DNA of 64,000 nucleotides from Leptospira langatensis (GTDB lineage Bacteria > Spirochaetota > Leptospiria > Leptospirales > Leptospiraceae): contig NZ_RQER01000005.1 of the NCBI RefSeq assembly GCF_004770615.1, positions 1-64,000 of the forward strand, in the 5' to 3' direction. Numbering within the stretch: position 1 is the first letter of the stretch; each line of letters starts with the position of its first letter. Positions 16,786 through 24,859 of this stretch are shown here, one piece after another. Under the pieces are notes generated by a model. The model was not told the DNA's origin. It saw only the letters and a program-made list of their open reading frames with translations, and searched no databases. The position numbers and the translations under genes are program-made.

Positions 16786-17667
16786 TTAAACATGTACCCG
16801 GTTTTCTTCGGCTTTTGCAGAAAATATAACCAATATCGATGGGTGGATTTTGTCTGTGAAGTACTTTGTAATGATCAATCTGAGAGAGTCCGGCACCGGA
16901 TCTAGGATCAAAAGTGTATTGCCATCCGGCTCCACTCTAGTTTTCTCCAATAGATCCAAACTACTCTTGGATAAATTTCCTTGGCACCAGATCAAGAATC
17001 CTCTCCAAGATCTCTCATTGTCCGGAGTAGAAGAGGGGGCCTTTGCCCTATGCTCAAAATTCGGCTGCCTCTGTCCCGAAAGATTCTTACAAATCCCTCT
17101 GATATAATGTAAGTTTTCATCAAAGCCCTGAGCCTTTGCAATTTCAATCGCCTCGTTCAAGATAGGATCTCCGTAATCTGCAGCTAAGGAATCTAAACTT
17201 AAATCCTTCTTAGTTCCTGTTGGTTTTTGGTTCTGGGTATTGTTGATGGTTATATTAATATTGTTCGGGTTTCCCGGGTACCCCCTCTCAGGGGTAGATT
17301 GAGAAGCCCCCGAGGCATCCTCAGCTCCACCCCCGAGGGTTCCAAAAATACCCCCCTGAGGTGGAATCTTGGAACCGGGGTAGTTGAAGCAGAAATAATA
17401 CATGGAATTCTTATGCCCAGTCCCCGGAACAAACTGTAGGAGCCCAGCCCTTACTAGGTCTTTCTTGCCTTCATTGATAGATTTCTTAGTCTTCAGACCG
17501 GTGAGTCGGATCAGGCTTTCGTTGCTGGGCCAGACGGGCTTAAAGGTGTGGTCACTAAATTTAAGCAGCACAAGATACAGGGTCTTAGCCGCAGGAGATA
17601 GATTGGCCCAGATCCCGGATTCTATGATATCCGAAAGGAATTTTATATATGGATAATGCTCGCCCAT
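16786..17667 (-). CDS. replication-initiator-like winged-helix protein (candidate Rep)
   Basis: 293 residues. The N-terminal part (1-95) is a winged helix like plasmid and phage initiators: SPAAKTLYLVLLKFSD, VWPSNESLIRLTGL, SINEGKKDLVRAGLL. A low-complexity linker follows (100-155), then a DnaD-like helical segment (about 165-195: LNEAIEIAKAQGFDENLHYIRGI, of which LHYIRGICKNL matches the DnaD-type YIxGILKNW pattern). The last 75 residues (W221-F271: WRGFLIWCQGNL, GNTLLILDP, LRLIITKYF) look like the DnaA N-terminal domain that ends in NTLxLxAPNxFVxxWIxxxY. No Walker motif. It lies between the partition genes and the fibre-like gene, with a 386-bp structured leader in front. I infer a replication initiator for this replicon; a phage or plasmid Rep remnant is an alternative. 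Confidence 0.6.
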   Translation of the reverse strand: MGEHYPYIKFLSDIIESGIWANLSPAAKTLYLVLLKFSDHTFKPVWPSNESLIRLTGLKTKKSINEGKKDLVRAGLLQFVPGTGHKNSMYYFCFNYPGSKIPPQGGIFGTLGGGAEDASGASQSTPERGYPGNPNNINITINNTQNQKPTGTKKDLSLDSLAADYGDPILNEAIEIAKAQGFDENLHYIRGICKNLSGQRQPNFEHRAKAPSSTPDNERSWRGFLIWCQGNLSKSSLDLLEKTRVEPDGNTLLILDPVPDSLRLIITKYFTDKIHPSILVIFSAKAEENRVHV

Positions 17668-17745
17668 ACCTCGGTTCCTTCTGTCCCTGGAAGACAGAAA
17701 AAATTAATTTTAAGCAAAAAATCCGAAGGTAGTTGACATTTATCC

Positions 17746-17765
17746 GACATAAGGTTACTTATGTC
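17746..17765. promoter_or_regulatory. inverted repeat GACATAAG-GTTA-CTTATGTC
   Basis: Perfect 8-bp arms with a 4-bp centre, 79 bp upstream of the rep ATG. It lies at the expected -10 distance of the plus-strand TTGACA at 17,733, so a protein bound here would block that promoter. Its left arm is preceded by CCGACAT, the half-site of the palindromes near parA. Confidence 0.5.
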
Positions 17766-17824
17766 TCATCCAACAACATTCCTTCGGGAAGGTCCGGCCC
17801 CTGGATCACCAGGGGAGTTTTTTT
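17766..17824 (+). ncRNA. candidate small RNA antisense to the rep leader
   Basis: Two adjacent hairpins on the plus strand, CCTTC-GG-GAAGG (17,781-17,792) and CCCCTGG-ATCA-CCAGGGG (17,798-17,815), the second followed by AGTTTTTTT, form a standard small-RNA 3' end. A TTGACA (-35 type) lies at 17,733, though the -10 is weak. No plus-strand protein gene precedes this terminator; it faces away from rep and lies in its leader if rep is transcribed from further right. A countertranscript that limits Rep synthesis would have this layout. Boundaries are guesses. Confidence 0.4.
17798..17824 (+). terminator. rho-independent terminator
   Basis: Seven-base-pair GC-rich stem CCCCTGG/CCAGGGG with a 4-base loop followed by seven T on the plus strand. 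On the minus strand no T tract follows, so it does not act on rep. Confidence 0.75.
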
Positions 17825-18053
17825 ATTCCGGACACCAGAATATGCAATCTCCTTCTCTCTTCCAGGCCGGGAGAAAGTACTACATTTCCGTTTACAATAT
17901 TATGTCACATTATTCGGGCTTTTCCAAGCTCGTCAATCTCATTCACCCTTTTTCTATTTCTTCTCTATAAAATCTTTTGCTTAGTACATGTTTGTACTGG
18001 TAAAGATTTCTCTTAACAATATGCGTTAGTCTCTATTTGAGTAGAAGAAAGGA

Positions 18054-18893
18054 CTATTTCCCGAATTTCTTGGAAATTTCTTTTTTCACGAATTTATGCA
18101 ATTCGGAAAGGAACTCTTCATCCTCGGTCGAGATGATGACCGAGTTTCCCTTCTTCGTAATTTTATAAGGGAAGGGGGGAGCGGTTGCTTCCGATTCGGA
18201 AAGAGGGATGGTCTTGATAGAAGGGAAGAGACTATCTTCAGCACGATTGAATGTCTTTGCGTCCTTGACAGTTCGGAGTTCGCCAGAATTGAATTTATCT
18301 AGAAAATCTTTGAGAGTGCCTTTTTTGGCAGCGGAAGCTGCCTGAACTAAAAGGTTCTTAGTTTCAATTCCTGCTTCCTTGCAGATCCTAAGATCTTCTT
18401 TGGATAGAGAGGAGATCCCTAAGAGCTCGGTCATATAGCTACGACTCTTGCCGAAAAGATTTCCAAGTTCCATATCCGTATAAGAAAAGGAGGTCTTGAG
18501 ATGGGTCATCGCCTCTATTTCTTCGTAAGGAGAAAGATTTTCTCTTTGCAGGTTTTCGATAATGGCCAGACGGAAAGTTTCTTTTGCGTCTCGGTCTAAG
18601 ATCTTACATTCGATCTCAGGCCATTTAAGAAGACTCGCAGCATGGTATCTTCTTTCGCCGGCGATGATGGTATAGACTTCATCGTCAGCAGTTTTGGTAA
18701 CCAGGATGGGTTGCAAAAGGCCATCTTTCTCCAAGCTCTGGGCGAGCTCTTCTACGCCTTTTTTCCTTTCTTGTCTAGGCTGACTTTCAGAAGGCCGGAT
18801 TTTTTCCAGGCGGATCTTTCGGATCGTGCCTTCTAATTTCTCCGCTTGAAAGACATCTGCAAGAGTCCCTAATCTTTTACTTTTTGAGCTCAT
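18054..18893 (-). CDS. parB: chromosome/plasmid partition protein ParB
   Basis: Centromere-binding partner of ParA. The conserved ParB/Spo0J boxes are clear: IRPSESQPRQERKKGVEEL, then AGERRYHAASLL (the CTP-binding GERRxxA box) and ENLQRENLSPYEEIEAM, followed by the HTH region (LGNLFGKSRSYMTELLG). The C-terminal 50 residues hold a short beta segment (YKITKKGNSVIIS) and a helix for dimerisation. 279 residues is typical. The gene overlaps the end of parA by 17 bp. Together with ParA it should segregate the replicon that carries this window. Confidence 0.95.
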   Translation of the reverse strand: MSSKSKRLGTLADVFQAEKLEGTIRKIRLEKIRPSESQPRQERKKGVEELAQSLEKDGLLQPILVTKTADDEVYTIIAGERRYHAASLLKWPEIECKILDRDAKETFRLAIIENLQRENLSPYEEIEAMTHLKTSFSYTDMELGNLFGKSRSYMTELLGISSLSKEDLRICKEAGIETKNLLVQAASAAKKGTLKDFLDKFNSGELRTVKDAKTFNRAEDSLFPSIKTIPLSESEATAPPFPYKITKKGNSVIISTEDEEFLSELHKFVKKEISKKFGK

Positions 18894-19629
18894 TCAGGAA
18901 CTCCTCAATGAAGCTTTCGTATTCTTGGGCCTGGCGGCTGGATTTATTATATTCGAAAACAGACTTCCTTGCCAGGTGAGATTCTCCCACTGCCACGCCA
19001 TCGGAGATGCTGGCCTCAAAGATCTTAAAGTACTTAGTTAGAACTGGGATAATGGTTTTAGTAAGAAGGGTTTGAGGCTTGAGTTGGGTCACTAAGGCTC
19101 CCATAATCTCTAGTCCTGGGTTAATCCTTTTTTTAATACTTTGTATGGTCTGCTGTAGACCTAGGATCCCATCCACGGAAAATTTTTCTGCCTGCAAAGG
19201 AATGATCACATAGTTAGAAGCTACCAAGGCGTTGATCGTAAAAATGGAAAGGCTAGGAGGGCAGTCGATCACGCAAAAATCAATTTCCTTTTCCAGGTCT
19301 GCGAGAGAGTCCCTCAGAATATAAGGGGCGTCTACAATAGCCGCGATGGTTTCTGCTTCTGCAAGGGTCAGACGAGAAGGGGCGATGTTTAGATTTTCGA
19401 CCTGAGTGGGGAGCATGACTTCTCTGATCTTTGCCTTCGACTGAAAGATATTATGCATGGATTTTTCCAGACCTTCTGGGTTCAGGAAAATTCCCGTAGA
19501 ATTTGCCTGCGGATCGATATCGATCAATAGAGTTTTCTTCCCTCTGCGAGCGAGACCCCAGGCCAGATTCAGAGAGGTAGTCGTTTTACCTTCTCCTCCC
19601 TTTTGGTTTGCAATAGATACAACAATCAT
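18877..19629 (-). CDS. parA: partition ATPase ParA
   Basis: Deviant-Walker ATPase of the ParA/Soj family. The first residues MIVVSIANQKGGEGKTTTSLNLA contain the KGGxGKTT motif with the signature lysine; the usual Val of that motif is Glu here. Walker A' is LLIDIDPQANST and the Walker B region is FCVIDCPPSLSIFT. The absence of an N-terminal HTH marks it as the short chromosomal/Soj or type Ib form. The frame is open another 49 codons upstream, but the extension is non-conserved and contains one of the two palindromes, so I start at the ATG directly before the ATPase fold. Confidence 0.95.
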   Translation of the reverse strand: MIVVSIANQKGGEGKTTTSLNLAWGLARRGKKTLLIDIDPQANSTGIFLNPEGLEKSMHNIFQSKAKIREVMLPTQVENLNIAPSRLTLAEAETIAAIVDAPYILRDSLADLEKEIDFCVIDCPPSLSIFTINALVASNYVIIPLQAEKFSVDGILGLQQTIQSIKKRINPGLEIMGALVTQLKPQTLLTKTIIPVLTKYFKIFEASISDGVAVGESHLARKSVFEYNKSSRQAQEYESFIEEFLNELKK

Positions 19630-19650
19630 TCGTTTCCCTTGTATTTCAAT

Positions 19651-19666
19651 TGTCGGATGTCCGACA
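19651..19666. promoter_or_regulatory. candidate parS site 1
   Basis: TGTCGGATGTCCGACA, a 16-bp palindrome with one mismatched pair at the centre, 22 bp upstream of the parA ATG. It matches the second copy at 19,850 except for one base. Either a ParB-bound centromere site or an autoregulatory operator of parAB. Confidence 0.6.
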
Positions 19667-19848
19667 TCCCGTCCTTTACTCGCAGATCCGGAATCGGAGG
19701 AATAAATGCTAGGATGCTGAAGAAAAATAAAAGTCAAGAAGCAAGATCGAGTCAGAGCGACCTTGCATATTTCCATTTCAAGGAAGGGGAAGAGGGCTTC
19801 AAACTAATTCTTAAAAATTACTAAAATTCGGATTCCTCCGGCTTAAGA

Positions 19849-19866
19849 ATGTCGGACGTCCGACAT
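19849..19866. promoter_or_regulatory. candidate parS site 2
   Basis: ATGTCGGACGTCCGACAT, a perfect 18-bp palindrome, about 200 bp from the near-identical copy at 19,651. Both flank the start region of parA. A half-site (CCGACAT) recurs at 17,744. The classic parS (TGTTTCACGTGAAACA) is different, so if these are centromeres the ParB here has its own specificity. Confidence 0.6.
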
Positions 19867-19887
19867 GGACGAGAAAAACACAGGTAC

Positions 19888-21255
19888 ATGGTTGACACCA
19901 TGCTTAAATTTAAACATTTTCCCTCCATGCCATCCGCAGCAGAAGAGCTAATTTGGGGGAATCCGGATCCGGGAGATCTTCGCCTTCTTTTGCCCTTAGC
20001 ATTTCCGGAATTGCTTGGATGGATGGGCGGGCTTGCTGGTTTAGCGACCCTTCTTTCCGAATCGGATCAAGACGCCTTAGAAGAGGCAGCTTCTTGGGGA
20101 TATGGAGAAGAAGGTTTCTTCTATCCTTTTTTGGCAAAGGGGTCTTCGATCCGAAATAAATTAGAATTAAGCAATTCTCCCTTCTTCCTTCCTCGCTCGA
20201 ATGAGATTGAATTTTACAGAGAAGATGCCAGGGGCTGCTTACTCGCTCCCGTTCGGGTCCAGGAAAAATTATTCGGTTTTTTCCTCTTGGAATTGGGTTC
20301 GGTCCCGGATGAAAGACAGATCCTTTTGCTCGGACTCTTCTGCCAAAAAATATCCGGATTATTGATCCCCTCTTTTACCTCCAAAGAGAGCAGGTCCAAG
20401 TCAGGAAAGGGAGAGGATTCCTTGGGAGCCTTACTCTTTCAATTGAGCAGGGGGGAAAATTCCCAACTGGAAAAATTCCAAAAAACCGGGACAATTTTTA
20501 TCCAGGGTCCTCCTGCTTCCGGAAAGAAAACCTTGGCAAAGTGGATCCATAGAAAGTATTTTTCCGACCGATCTGCTCTCTCGGTTTCGGTCCTCCCGGA
20601 GCAAATTTTAAAGTTAGAAAAGAGCCTGGCCGAATGGGAAAAAATGGCCCAATTCGGGAGCATCATTTTTGAAAATTTGGAAGAATATTCCCTGAACCAA
20701 CAAAGAATTTTGTATGAGTATTCTCAGAGAAAGACTGCAAAATGCCGTCTTATTTTTTTAGAGAAGCAGGGGTCTCAACCTAGAGAAGAATTTATATATT
20801 TTCGTTCTCTTTTACGAGAGAATCGGTTAGAATTACCCGCCTGGAAAGAGTGGGGTCGGGCCGAAAAAAGATCAGCGATCCTGCCGATATTCCAAGAGGT
20901 ATGCGAGATGCACGGAAGGCCGGATTTGAATCTTTCTCAAGGAGCTTTGGATTCCTTGGTGGATGGGAGTTCCTGCCAAAATCTGGAAGATCTTCGAAAC
21001 GCCATCGAGGAAGCGGTTCTCAATTCTGGTTCGGGAGAGATTCGAAATTCCGAACTGAATCAAGAAAAGGCTAAGGGGGTTTCCCTGCCGGATCCGGAGG
21101 ACTTGGATTTGAGGAAGGCGGTCGAGGCTGTGGAACGCCAGAAAATACTTTTGGCCGATAAATTATTCGGGGGCAATCAGATCCGAATGGCGAAGGCCCT
21201 TGGGATCTCTCGTGGATCCCTGCAATATAAATTAAGAAACCTGGGTTTGGGTTAA
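19888..21255 (+). CDS. degenerate NtrC-type AAA+ regulator with Fis-like HTH
   Basis: Looks like a sigma-54 activator that has lost key parts. The N-terminal 190 residues are a GAF-like region ([20 protein letters not shown]). The central domain has a Walker [16 protein letters not shown], and a weak Walker B-like strand ([17 protein letters not shown], reminiscent of GGTLFLDEIxxLxxxxQ), but I find no GAFTGA loop, which normally contacts sigma-54. The C-terminus has a clear Fis-type helix-turn-helix, [23 protein letters not shown]. It may be a DNA-binding regulator that no longer works with sigma-54. The frame is open from the palindrome at 19,849; I use the ATG at 19,888, with 19,900 as alternative. 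It is divergent from parA. Confidence 0.7.
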   Translation: MVDTMLKFKHFPSMPSAAEELIWGNPDPGDLRLLLPLAFPELLGWMGGLAGLATLLSESDQDALEEAASWGYGEEGFFYPFLAKGSSIRNKLELSNSPFFLPRSNEIEFYREDARGCLLAPVRVQEKLFGFFLLELGSVPDERQILLLGLFCQKISGLLIPSFTSKESRSKSGKGEDSLGALLFQLSRGENSQLEKFQKTGTIFIQGPPASGKKTLAKWIHRKYFSDRSALSVSVLPEQILKLEKSLAEWEKMAQFGSIIFENLEEYSLNQQRILYEYSQRKTAKCRLIFLEKQGSQPREEFIYFRSLLRENRLELPAWKEWGRAEKRSAILPIFQEVCEMHGRPDLNLSQGALDSLVDGSSCQNLEDLRNAIEEAVLNSGSGEIRNSELNQEKAKGVSLPDPEDLDLRKAVEAVERQKILLADKLFGGNQIRMAKALGISRGSLQYKLRNLGLG

Positions 21256-21259
21256 AAGA

Positions 21260-22294
21260 TTGGAATTAGATTCCTTATACGAAGAAAGAAAAACGCCGGC
21301 GGGTTACCTGGTCAAGGTCCGCTTGGCCAAAATGTCCTATGTTGTTTTTACCTCCAAAGGGCCTGAAGTTCCGAAAGGAGCGAGAAACCAGTCTATCGTG
21401 GTTCCGGTGCCAAGGATCGTATTCCTAGGAGAGGATTTCGATCTCTCCCATTTTAGGCTGGGGGAGCTCAGTTTTGTGAACGTAAAGCAGAGCAAACTCG
21501 TAATCCCATACCAGCATTCTAGTTCCGGAAACGAGGTACGGACTATCTTTCTCAATAGTGGGAGCGAATGTGATATCTTGCCTGTAATGATCTATCATTA
21601 TAACAGGATCGAGGAGCTTCTCCAGGCGAGAGAATCCGGGGTGGAGATGCATCACTTAGTCTTGGACGAAGAATTCCCAAGGCAGGATCTGGTCGCCTTA
21701 AAGATCCGATTCCCGTCCTTGAACATGCTCATCATCAAGAGAAAGGTGGCCCAAAAAATCGGGCCTGGCGCAGGAGCTCCTCCGCCTCCAAAAGAGGTAC
21801 TGGAAAAAAGCCTGAGAGAAGACTCGAGCATAGTCGACTTCAATAAGGTTCGGGCCACAGATCTACTAGAAAAGGGGAACCTGAACATGCATTCCATGAA
21901 CCCTGTGTTCTTGGCTCGGGTTCACCTTCGAAAAATGGAACTAGAGAAAGTAAAACAGCTGCTTTTGGACTTCGCGCTCAAGCCGGAAGAGGTCGCCTTT
22001 ATTCGAACCTTCTTGGATGTAATGGTCCGCAACGAAGACGATAAGGATGAGCTAAAGGGCTGGACTAGTAAATTACAAAATCTTGATGAAGGGTTTCGAT
22101 TGGCCGGCTTAATTTTGGAGACCAAGGAAGATGAGTTCGAGGCAGAGCTAGATAAAGGGTTCTCCAAGGATATCGCTAGCATGGTTTATGCACTCCTGGA
22201 AAAAGAACAAGACCGAGCCACTTCGAAAGAGCAGGAAATTGTGCTCTGGGAATGGAAACTTAGAGCGAAGCGTTTGTTCCGGAAAACAGCCTAA
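21260..22294 (+). CDS. unknown conserved protein
   Basis: 344 residues, not recognised. No signal peptide or membrane segment. The first half is beta-rich ([51 protein letters not shown]), a proline-rich hinge [13 protein letters not shown] lies at about residue 175, and the second half is helical and charged. It starts 5 bp after the regulator gene with a TTG, so the two are probably translated together; the first ATG in frame would remove 24 residues of seemingly folded sequence. Confidence 0.65.
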   Translation: MELDSLYEERKTPAGYLVKVRLAKMSYVVFTSKGPEVPKGARNQSIVVPVPRIVFLGEDFDLSHFRLGELSFVNVKQSKLVIPYQHSSSGNEVRTIFLNSGSECDILPVMIYHYNRIEELLQARESGVEMHHLVLDEEFPRQDLVALKIRFPSLNMLIIKRKVAQKIGPGAGAPPPPKEVLEKSLREDSSIVDFNKVRATDLLEKGNLNMHSMNPVFLARVHLRKMELEKVKQLLLDFALKPEEVAFIRTFLDVMVRNEDDKDELKGWTSKLQNLDEGFRLAGLILETKEDEFEAELDKGFSKDIASMVYALLEKEQDRATSKEQEIVLWEWKLRAKRLFRKTA

Positions 22295-22347
22295 AATCCC
22301 CGAAATTCGGTAAAAAAAGCTTCCTTTTCTGCCAAAAATGGTTAAAA

Positions 22348-23286
22348 ATGGGCTATACTCTTATGTTTTTTCTAAAGAGACATAAATTTTTGGCACAGTT
22401 TTTGCTTATCTCTGCCCTCGGAGGACTTCCTGTCTTTGCAGAGGCGGGGTCGGATGCGCAAGCGAGCGATCCGGAACTTGCTGCGACATTATCTTTAGAG
22501 GAACGTAAGTCCATTCACCAAGAAGAGGTGGATCAAGTCTTGGCGGAGGAAATTTCTTATTCGGAAGAAGAGAGGCTTTCCGATTTTCCGGATCTGGATC
22601 CTCTTTTTAAGAGTGCGCCGAAGCACAATGCACTTGCAAAAGAATATCGAAAGGAGAAGCTTCCGAATCTGGAAATCGTTCTCTCCGATTGCGATTCATA
22701 TGCAAAGGCTTCCGAAAGTATTTCGAATACCATTCGGAAATCTTCTTCCGGTATGCTCCTGAAAATCGGGGCTCCTGGGTTCCAGTTGAGATCCGGAATT
22801 CCGGTCTTTGCCTTCTCTCCGAAAGAGAAGGGGTTCCTACCTGATGCCTGCGGATCGGATCCGTTTTTATTTGGCCTTGGGGGAGAGCTGTCTTTTCAGG
22901 GGAATGGCATCTTCTCCTTTGCATTTTATTGTTCTGAAGTTTCTCACAAGGCCGCGGAGGGCGCAGGACCTGTTTCTGGAGAAGGAAGGAACTCCTTCGA
23001 AATCAGCAAGAATGGGCGAAATCCACTGGTGGGCAGCGAAGGATTGGCTTTCGGCCTGGATAAGCAGCTTGGAAGTGGGGTCCTGATGGCTGAGAAGGGC
23101 AGGAAGGCAACGGCACCTGTTTCTCGGAGGAAAGCTCGTGGAGCAAGACTCGCCATCATAAACCAACTATCGGAGAGGGAGATCCTACAAGGGAAGTCTC
23201 CTATCTCGTCCGACCTCACTAGGACAGGAAAGCCATCCTACGCTTTTCAGAAACCGATAGCGGGAGACCCGAATTGTCTCTCCTAA
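22348..23286 (+). CDS. exported protein of unknown function
   Basis: 312 residues with a signal peptide (KRHKFLAQFLLISALGGLPVFAEA). The region after it is acidic and helical; from about residue 130 the sequence becomes Gly/Ser-rich and has no clear fold, and the last 80 residues are basic. The change in character could mean a disordered tail or an old frameshift, but no other frame continues a recognisable domain, so I keep the single frame. Contains one GGAAGGAACTCC repeat at 22,986. Confidence 0.55.
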   Translation: MGYTLMFFLKRHKFLAQFLLISALGGLPVFAEAGSDAQASDPELAATLSLEERKSIHQEEVDQVLAEEISYSEEERLSDFPDLDPLFKSAPKHNALAKEYRKEKLPNLEIVLSDCDSYAKASESISNTIRKSSSGMLLKIGAPGFQLRSGIPVFAFSPKEKGFLPDACGSDPFLFGLGGELSFQGNGIFSFAFYCSEVSHKAAEGAGPVSGEGRNSFEISKNGRNPLVGSEGLAFGLDKQLGSGVLMAEKGRKATAPVSRRKARGARLAIINQLSEREILQGKSPISSDLTRTGKPSYAFQKPIAGDPNCLS

Positions 23287-23330
23287 ATTTTCTGGTCGCC
23301 GCCCAGCCCACAAAATTCTAAGTTAACTAT

Positions 23331-23708
23331 ATGGCTGCGAAAATAAAACGGACTTCTTTTCAGAGGCTCCTGAATGCGATGAAAAAAGTCACGAGCGAAG
23401 TGAATGATCATGAAATCCTTCGCAGGCTTGAGACCTTAATGGTCACTAGCAAAGAAGATCTAAACCAAGCAGTCATCCGCACCCTTCTTGAAAATCCCTT
23501 GGACTTTGATCCCAAATCTGTTCCGGAGCCATACGCTCAGTACGTTAGGCACTTCGTGTATATGGTGAAGCGGAATAAGAAAATGGGGTTGGATATAAAT
23601 TTCGATTCCGGTCCTGGAGATCAGAAAAAAGAAAAGAAGAAGATAACTGTAGCACCCAAAAAGGCTCTTCCTTCTAAAAAATCCCTTCCGGCTCGCAAAA
23701 GAGCCTAA
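23331..23708 (+). CDS. small basic protein with lysine-rich tail
   Basis: 125 residues, not recognised. The first 85 residues are helical (FQRLLNAMKKVTSEVNDHEIL, PEPYAQYVRHFVYMVKRNKKMG); the last 30 are Lys/Pro/Ala-rich (KKITVAPKKALPSKKSLPAR), like histone-tail or nucleoid-associated sequences. Could bind nucleic acid; not shown. A hairpin that may act as terminator follows at 23,721. Confidence 0.65.
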   Translation: MAAKIKRTSFQRLLNAMKKVTSEVNDHEILRRLETLMVTSKEDLNQAVIRTLLENPLDFDPKSVPEPYAQYVRHFVYMVKRNKKMGLDINFDSGPGDQKKEKKKITVAPKKALPSKKSLPARKRA

Positions 23709-23720
23709 ATTCCCAAAACT

Positions 23721-23741
23721 GCCCTGTATGTAGCACAGGGC
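23721..23741 (+). terminator. hairpin, probable terminator
   Basis: GCCCTGT-7-ACAGGGC stem 12 bp after the stop of the preceding gene. The tract after it (AAAATTTCAATTTT) is only moderately T-rich, so termination is likely but not certain. Confidence 0.5.
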
Positions 23742-24533
23742 AAAATTTCAATTTTAAAAATCGGCATCTGGCGCCCTTATCTGCCCAATTTTCGACTCTT
23801 ATCTTGAAAAACTGGCAAAATCCGCCCAAAAACCGACCTTAGGGGCCGGGACAAGGGCTATTAGGTATCTGCCTAATAATAATCAGTAAAATCCGTTAAC
23901 TGACCTTCCGCAAAGAGCTATTCTTCAGAGCGTATAGACCGAGAACCAAGGCGAGAGAATGCCGCGGGAGTCGACTTTTAATGACCTTTCTTCTCTATTA
24001 AAGCACGGCTTGCAAATGCTTCCATTGAACATATTTCCCATTTGGGATCCTGCATAAACTTCTATCCTTCTCGATGTGGTAGCTGAAAAGAGCTGCCTAT
24101 TATTGAGCAGATAGCATGTATGGGGGCAGGGGTAGTTGAACCCCGAAATGGCCGCAAAAGGAGCAGTATCAGGAGGGAGGCAGTGATCCGTGAGACGATT
24201 CGTGGCTGACTTCGTATCAGCCTCTCTCGAGGCCTATATTTACGGAATCTTAGAACTCATTGGCTTCCCTATGGGAATGCTAGATGCCTCGCGGCATGAG
24301 AATCAACGCCCAGAGCTCGGCAGTATACCCTAAATTTCAAATGAGGGGGCTCTTCTTTGGCCCTGGGAGTAGCTTTGACTATGTAGCAAGGAAATACATG
24401 AGTGCGGATCCTAAAAACGATAGAATAAATGACATAATGTCATGTGTATCCCAATTACACCCTCATGCGAAGATGGCAGCTTAGGGAAATGGCTTTATTC
24501 TTGCGAATTCCTCCGCTCGGAGGATTGTAGGGT
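23742..24533. other. about 790 bp gene-poor stretch, possibly structured
   Basis: No convincing protein gene. It holds several short hairpins: GGGGT-6-ACCCC (near 24,130), GGCTGA-7-TCAGCC (near 24,202) and ATGACAT-A-ATGTCAT (24,429-24,443). Two short open frames (24,190-24,333 and 24,284-24,484) overlap here without recognisable products. I found no signature of tmRNA, RNase P RNA, 4.5S RNA or tRNA. It may be an RNA gene of an unknown class, replication-related DNA or decayed sequence. Confidence 0.4.
24190..24333 (+). CDS. possible 47-residue membrane peptide
   Basis: Starts with GTG 10-18 bases after an AGGAGGGAGG, the strongest Shine-Dalgarno-like run of the region. The peptide contains a hydrophobic helix (FVADFVSASLEAYIYGILEL). 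Nothing else supports it, and a second open frame overlaps its end. Weak call. Confidence 0.25.
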   Translation: MRRFVADFVSASLEAYIYGILELIGFPMGMLDASRHENQRPELGSIP

Positions 24534-24749
24534 ATGGCCGAAGTTATTAAGTTACGTGTTAAATGTCATGCCTGCTCAAATTTAATCGAAGGCTCGGCAA
24601 AGTACGGTGGCGGGCACTATGTTCCGGAAGGTGTAAATTTCGAATTTGTTGCTATCGGAAAGATAGAAACCCCCAAAGGAAAGAGGGTGAAGGCCGAGAT
24701 TACTGCGGATTGCCCGAACTGTGGCGTCCGGTGTAAATGGACTATTTGA
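24534..24749 (+). CDS. small zinc-ribbon protein
   Basis: 71 residues with two CxxC pairs, CHAC near the N-terminus and CPNC near the C-terminus, the layout of a zinc ribbon. Between them is a beta-rich stretch (NFEFVAIGKIETPKGKRVKAEI). Likely metal-stabilised, perhaps nucleic-acid binding; no specific function can be given. A good ribosome site (GGAGG) lies 10 bp before the ATG. Confidence 0.7.
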   Translation: MAEVIKLRVKCHACSNLIEGSAKYGGGHYVPEGVNFEFVAIGKIETPKGKRVKAEITADCPNCGVRCKWTI

Positions 24750-24859
24750 TTAAAATTAATCTATATTTCTATCTAATCAATGATTATAAATGGTCATTTA
24801 ATGGATTAAAAATAGAATTCGATTTATTATAAACATTGAACTGATTAATATTAATCTTA
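24750..24859. other. 110-bp AT-rich segment with GATTAA repeats
   Basis: Strikingly AT-rich. It contains GATTAAAATTAATC (24,748 on), CTAATCAATGATTATA, GGATTAAAAATAG and the perfect palindrome GATTAATATTAATC just before the MBOAT gene. Either the promoter of that gene or an easily melted element; position near the proposed origin makes the second worth a look. Confidence 0.4.

Larger units (their letters stand above)
17668..18053. promoter_or_regulatory. rep leader / parB-rep intergenic region with several inverted repeats
   Basis: 386 bp without a protein gene. From left to right: an inverted repeat TTCTGTC-7-GACAGAA (17,679-17,699) directly before the rep ribosome site; a TTGACA at 17,733; an inverted repeat GACATAAG-4-CTTATGTC (17,746-17,765); two hairpins, the second followed by a T tract (17,781-17,824); and AGTACA-4-TGTACT (17,983-17,998). 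The concentration of dyads upstream of rep is what one expects of a replication control region. No DnaA-box consensus (TTATCCACA) was found. Confidence 0.6.

Noticed and set aside
17668..18053. DnaA boxes in the rep leader
   Set aside because: No match to TTATCCACA or its usual variants on either strand; TTATCCGACA is the closest and fits better as part of the local dyad.
19892..19915. TTGACA as promoter -35 of the NtrC-like gene
   Set aside because: No acceptable -10 at 16-18 bp, and it falls after the likely start codon.
22348..23286. frameshifted pseudogene of an M23 peptidase
   Set aside because: Composition changes after residue 130, but none of the three frames gives a recognisable peptidase motif, so there is no support for a frameshift.
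24120..24150. tRNA or tmRNA T-arm (GGGGTTCAAC on the minus strand)
   Set aside because: Only a hairpin GGGGT-6-ACCCC; no acceptor, D or anticodon arm can be built around it, and no tmRNA 5' end or tag frame lies at the right distance.
24284..24484. 66-residue open frame in the gene-poor stretch
   Set aside because: No ribosome site, no family resemblance, unusual composition and overlap with another short frame.
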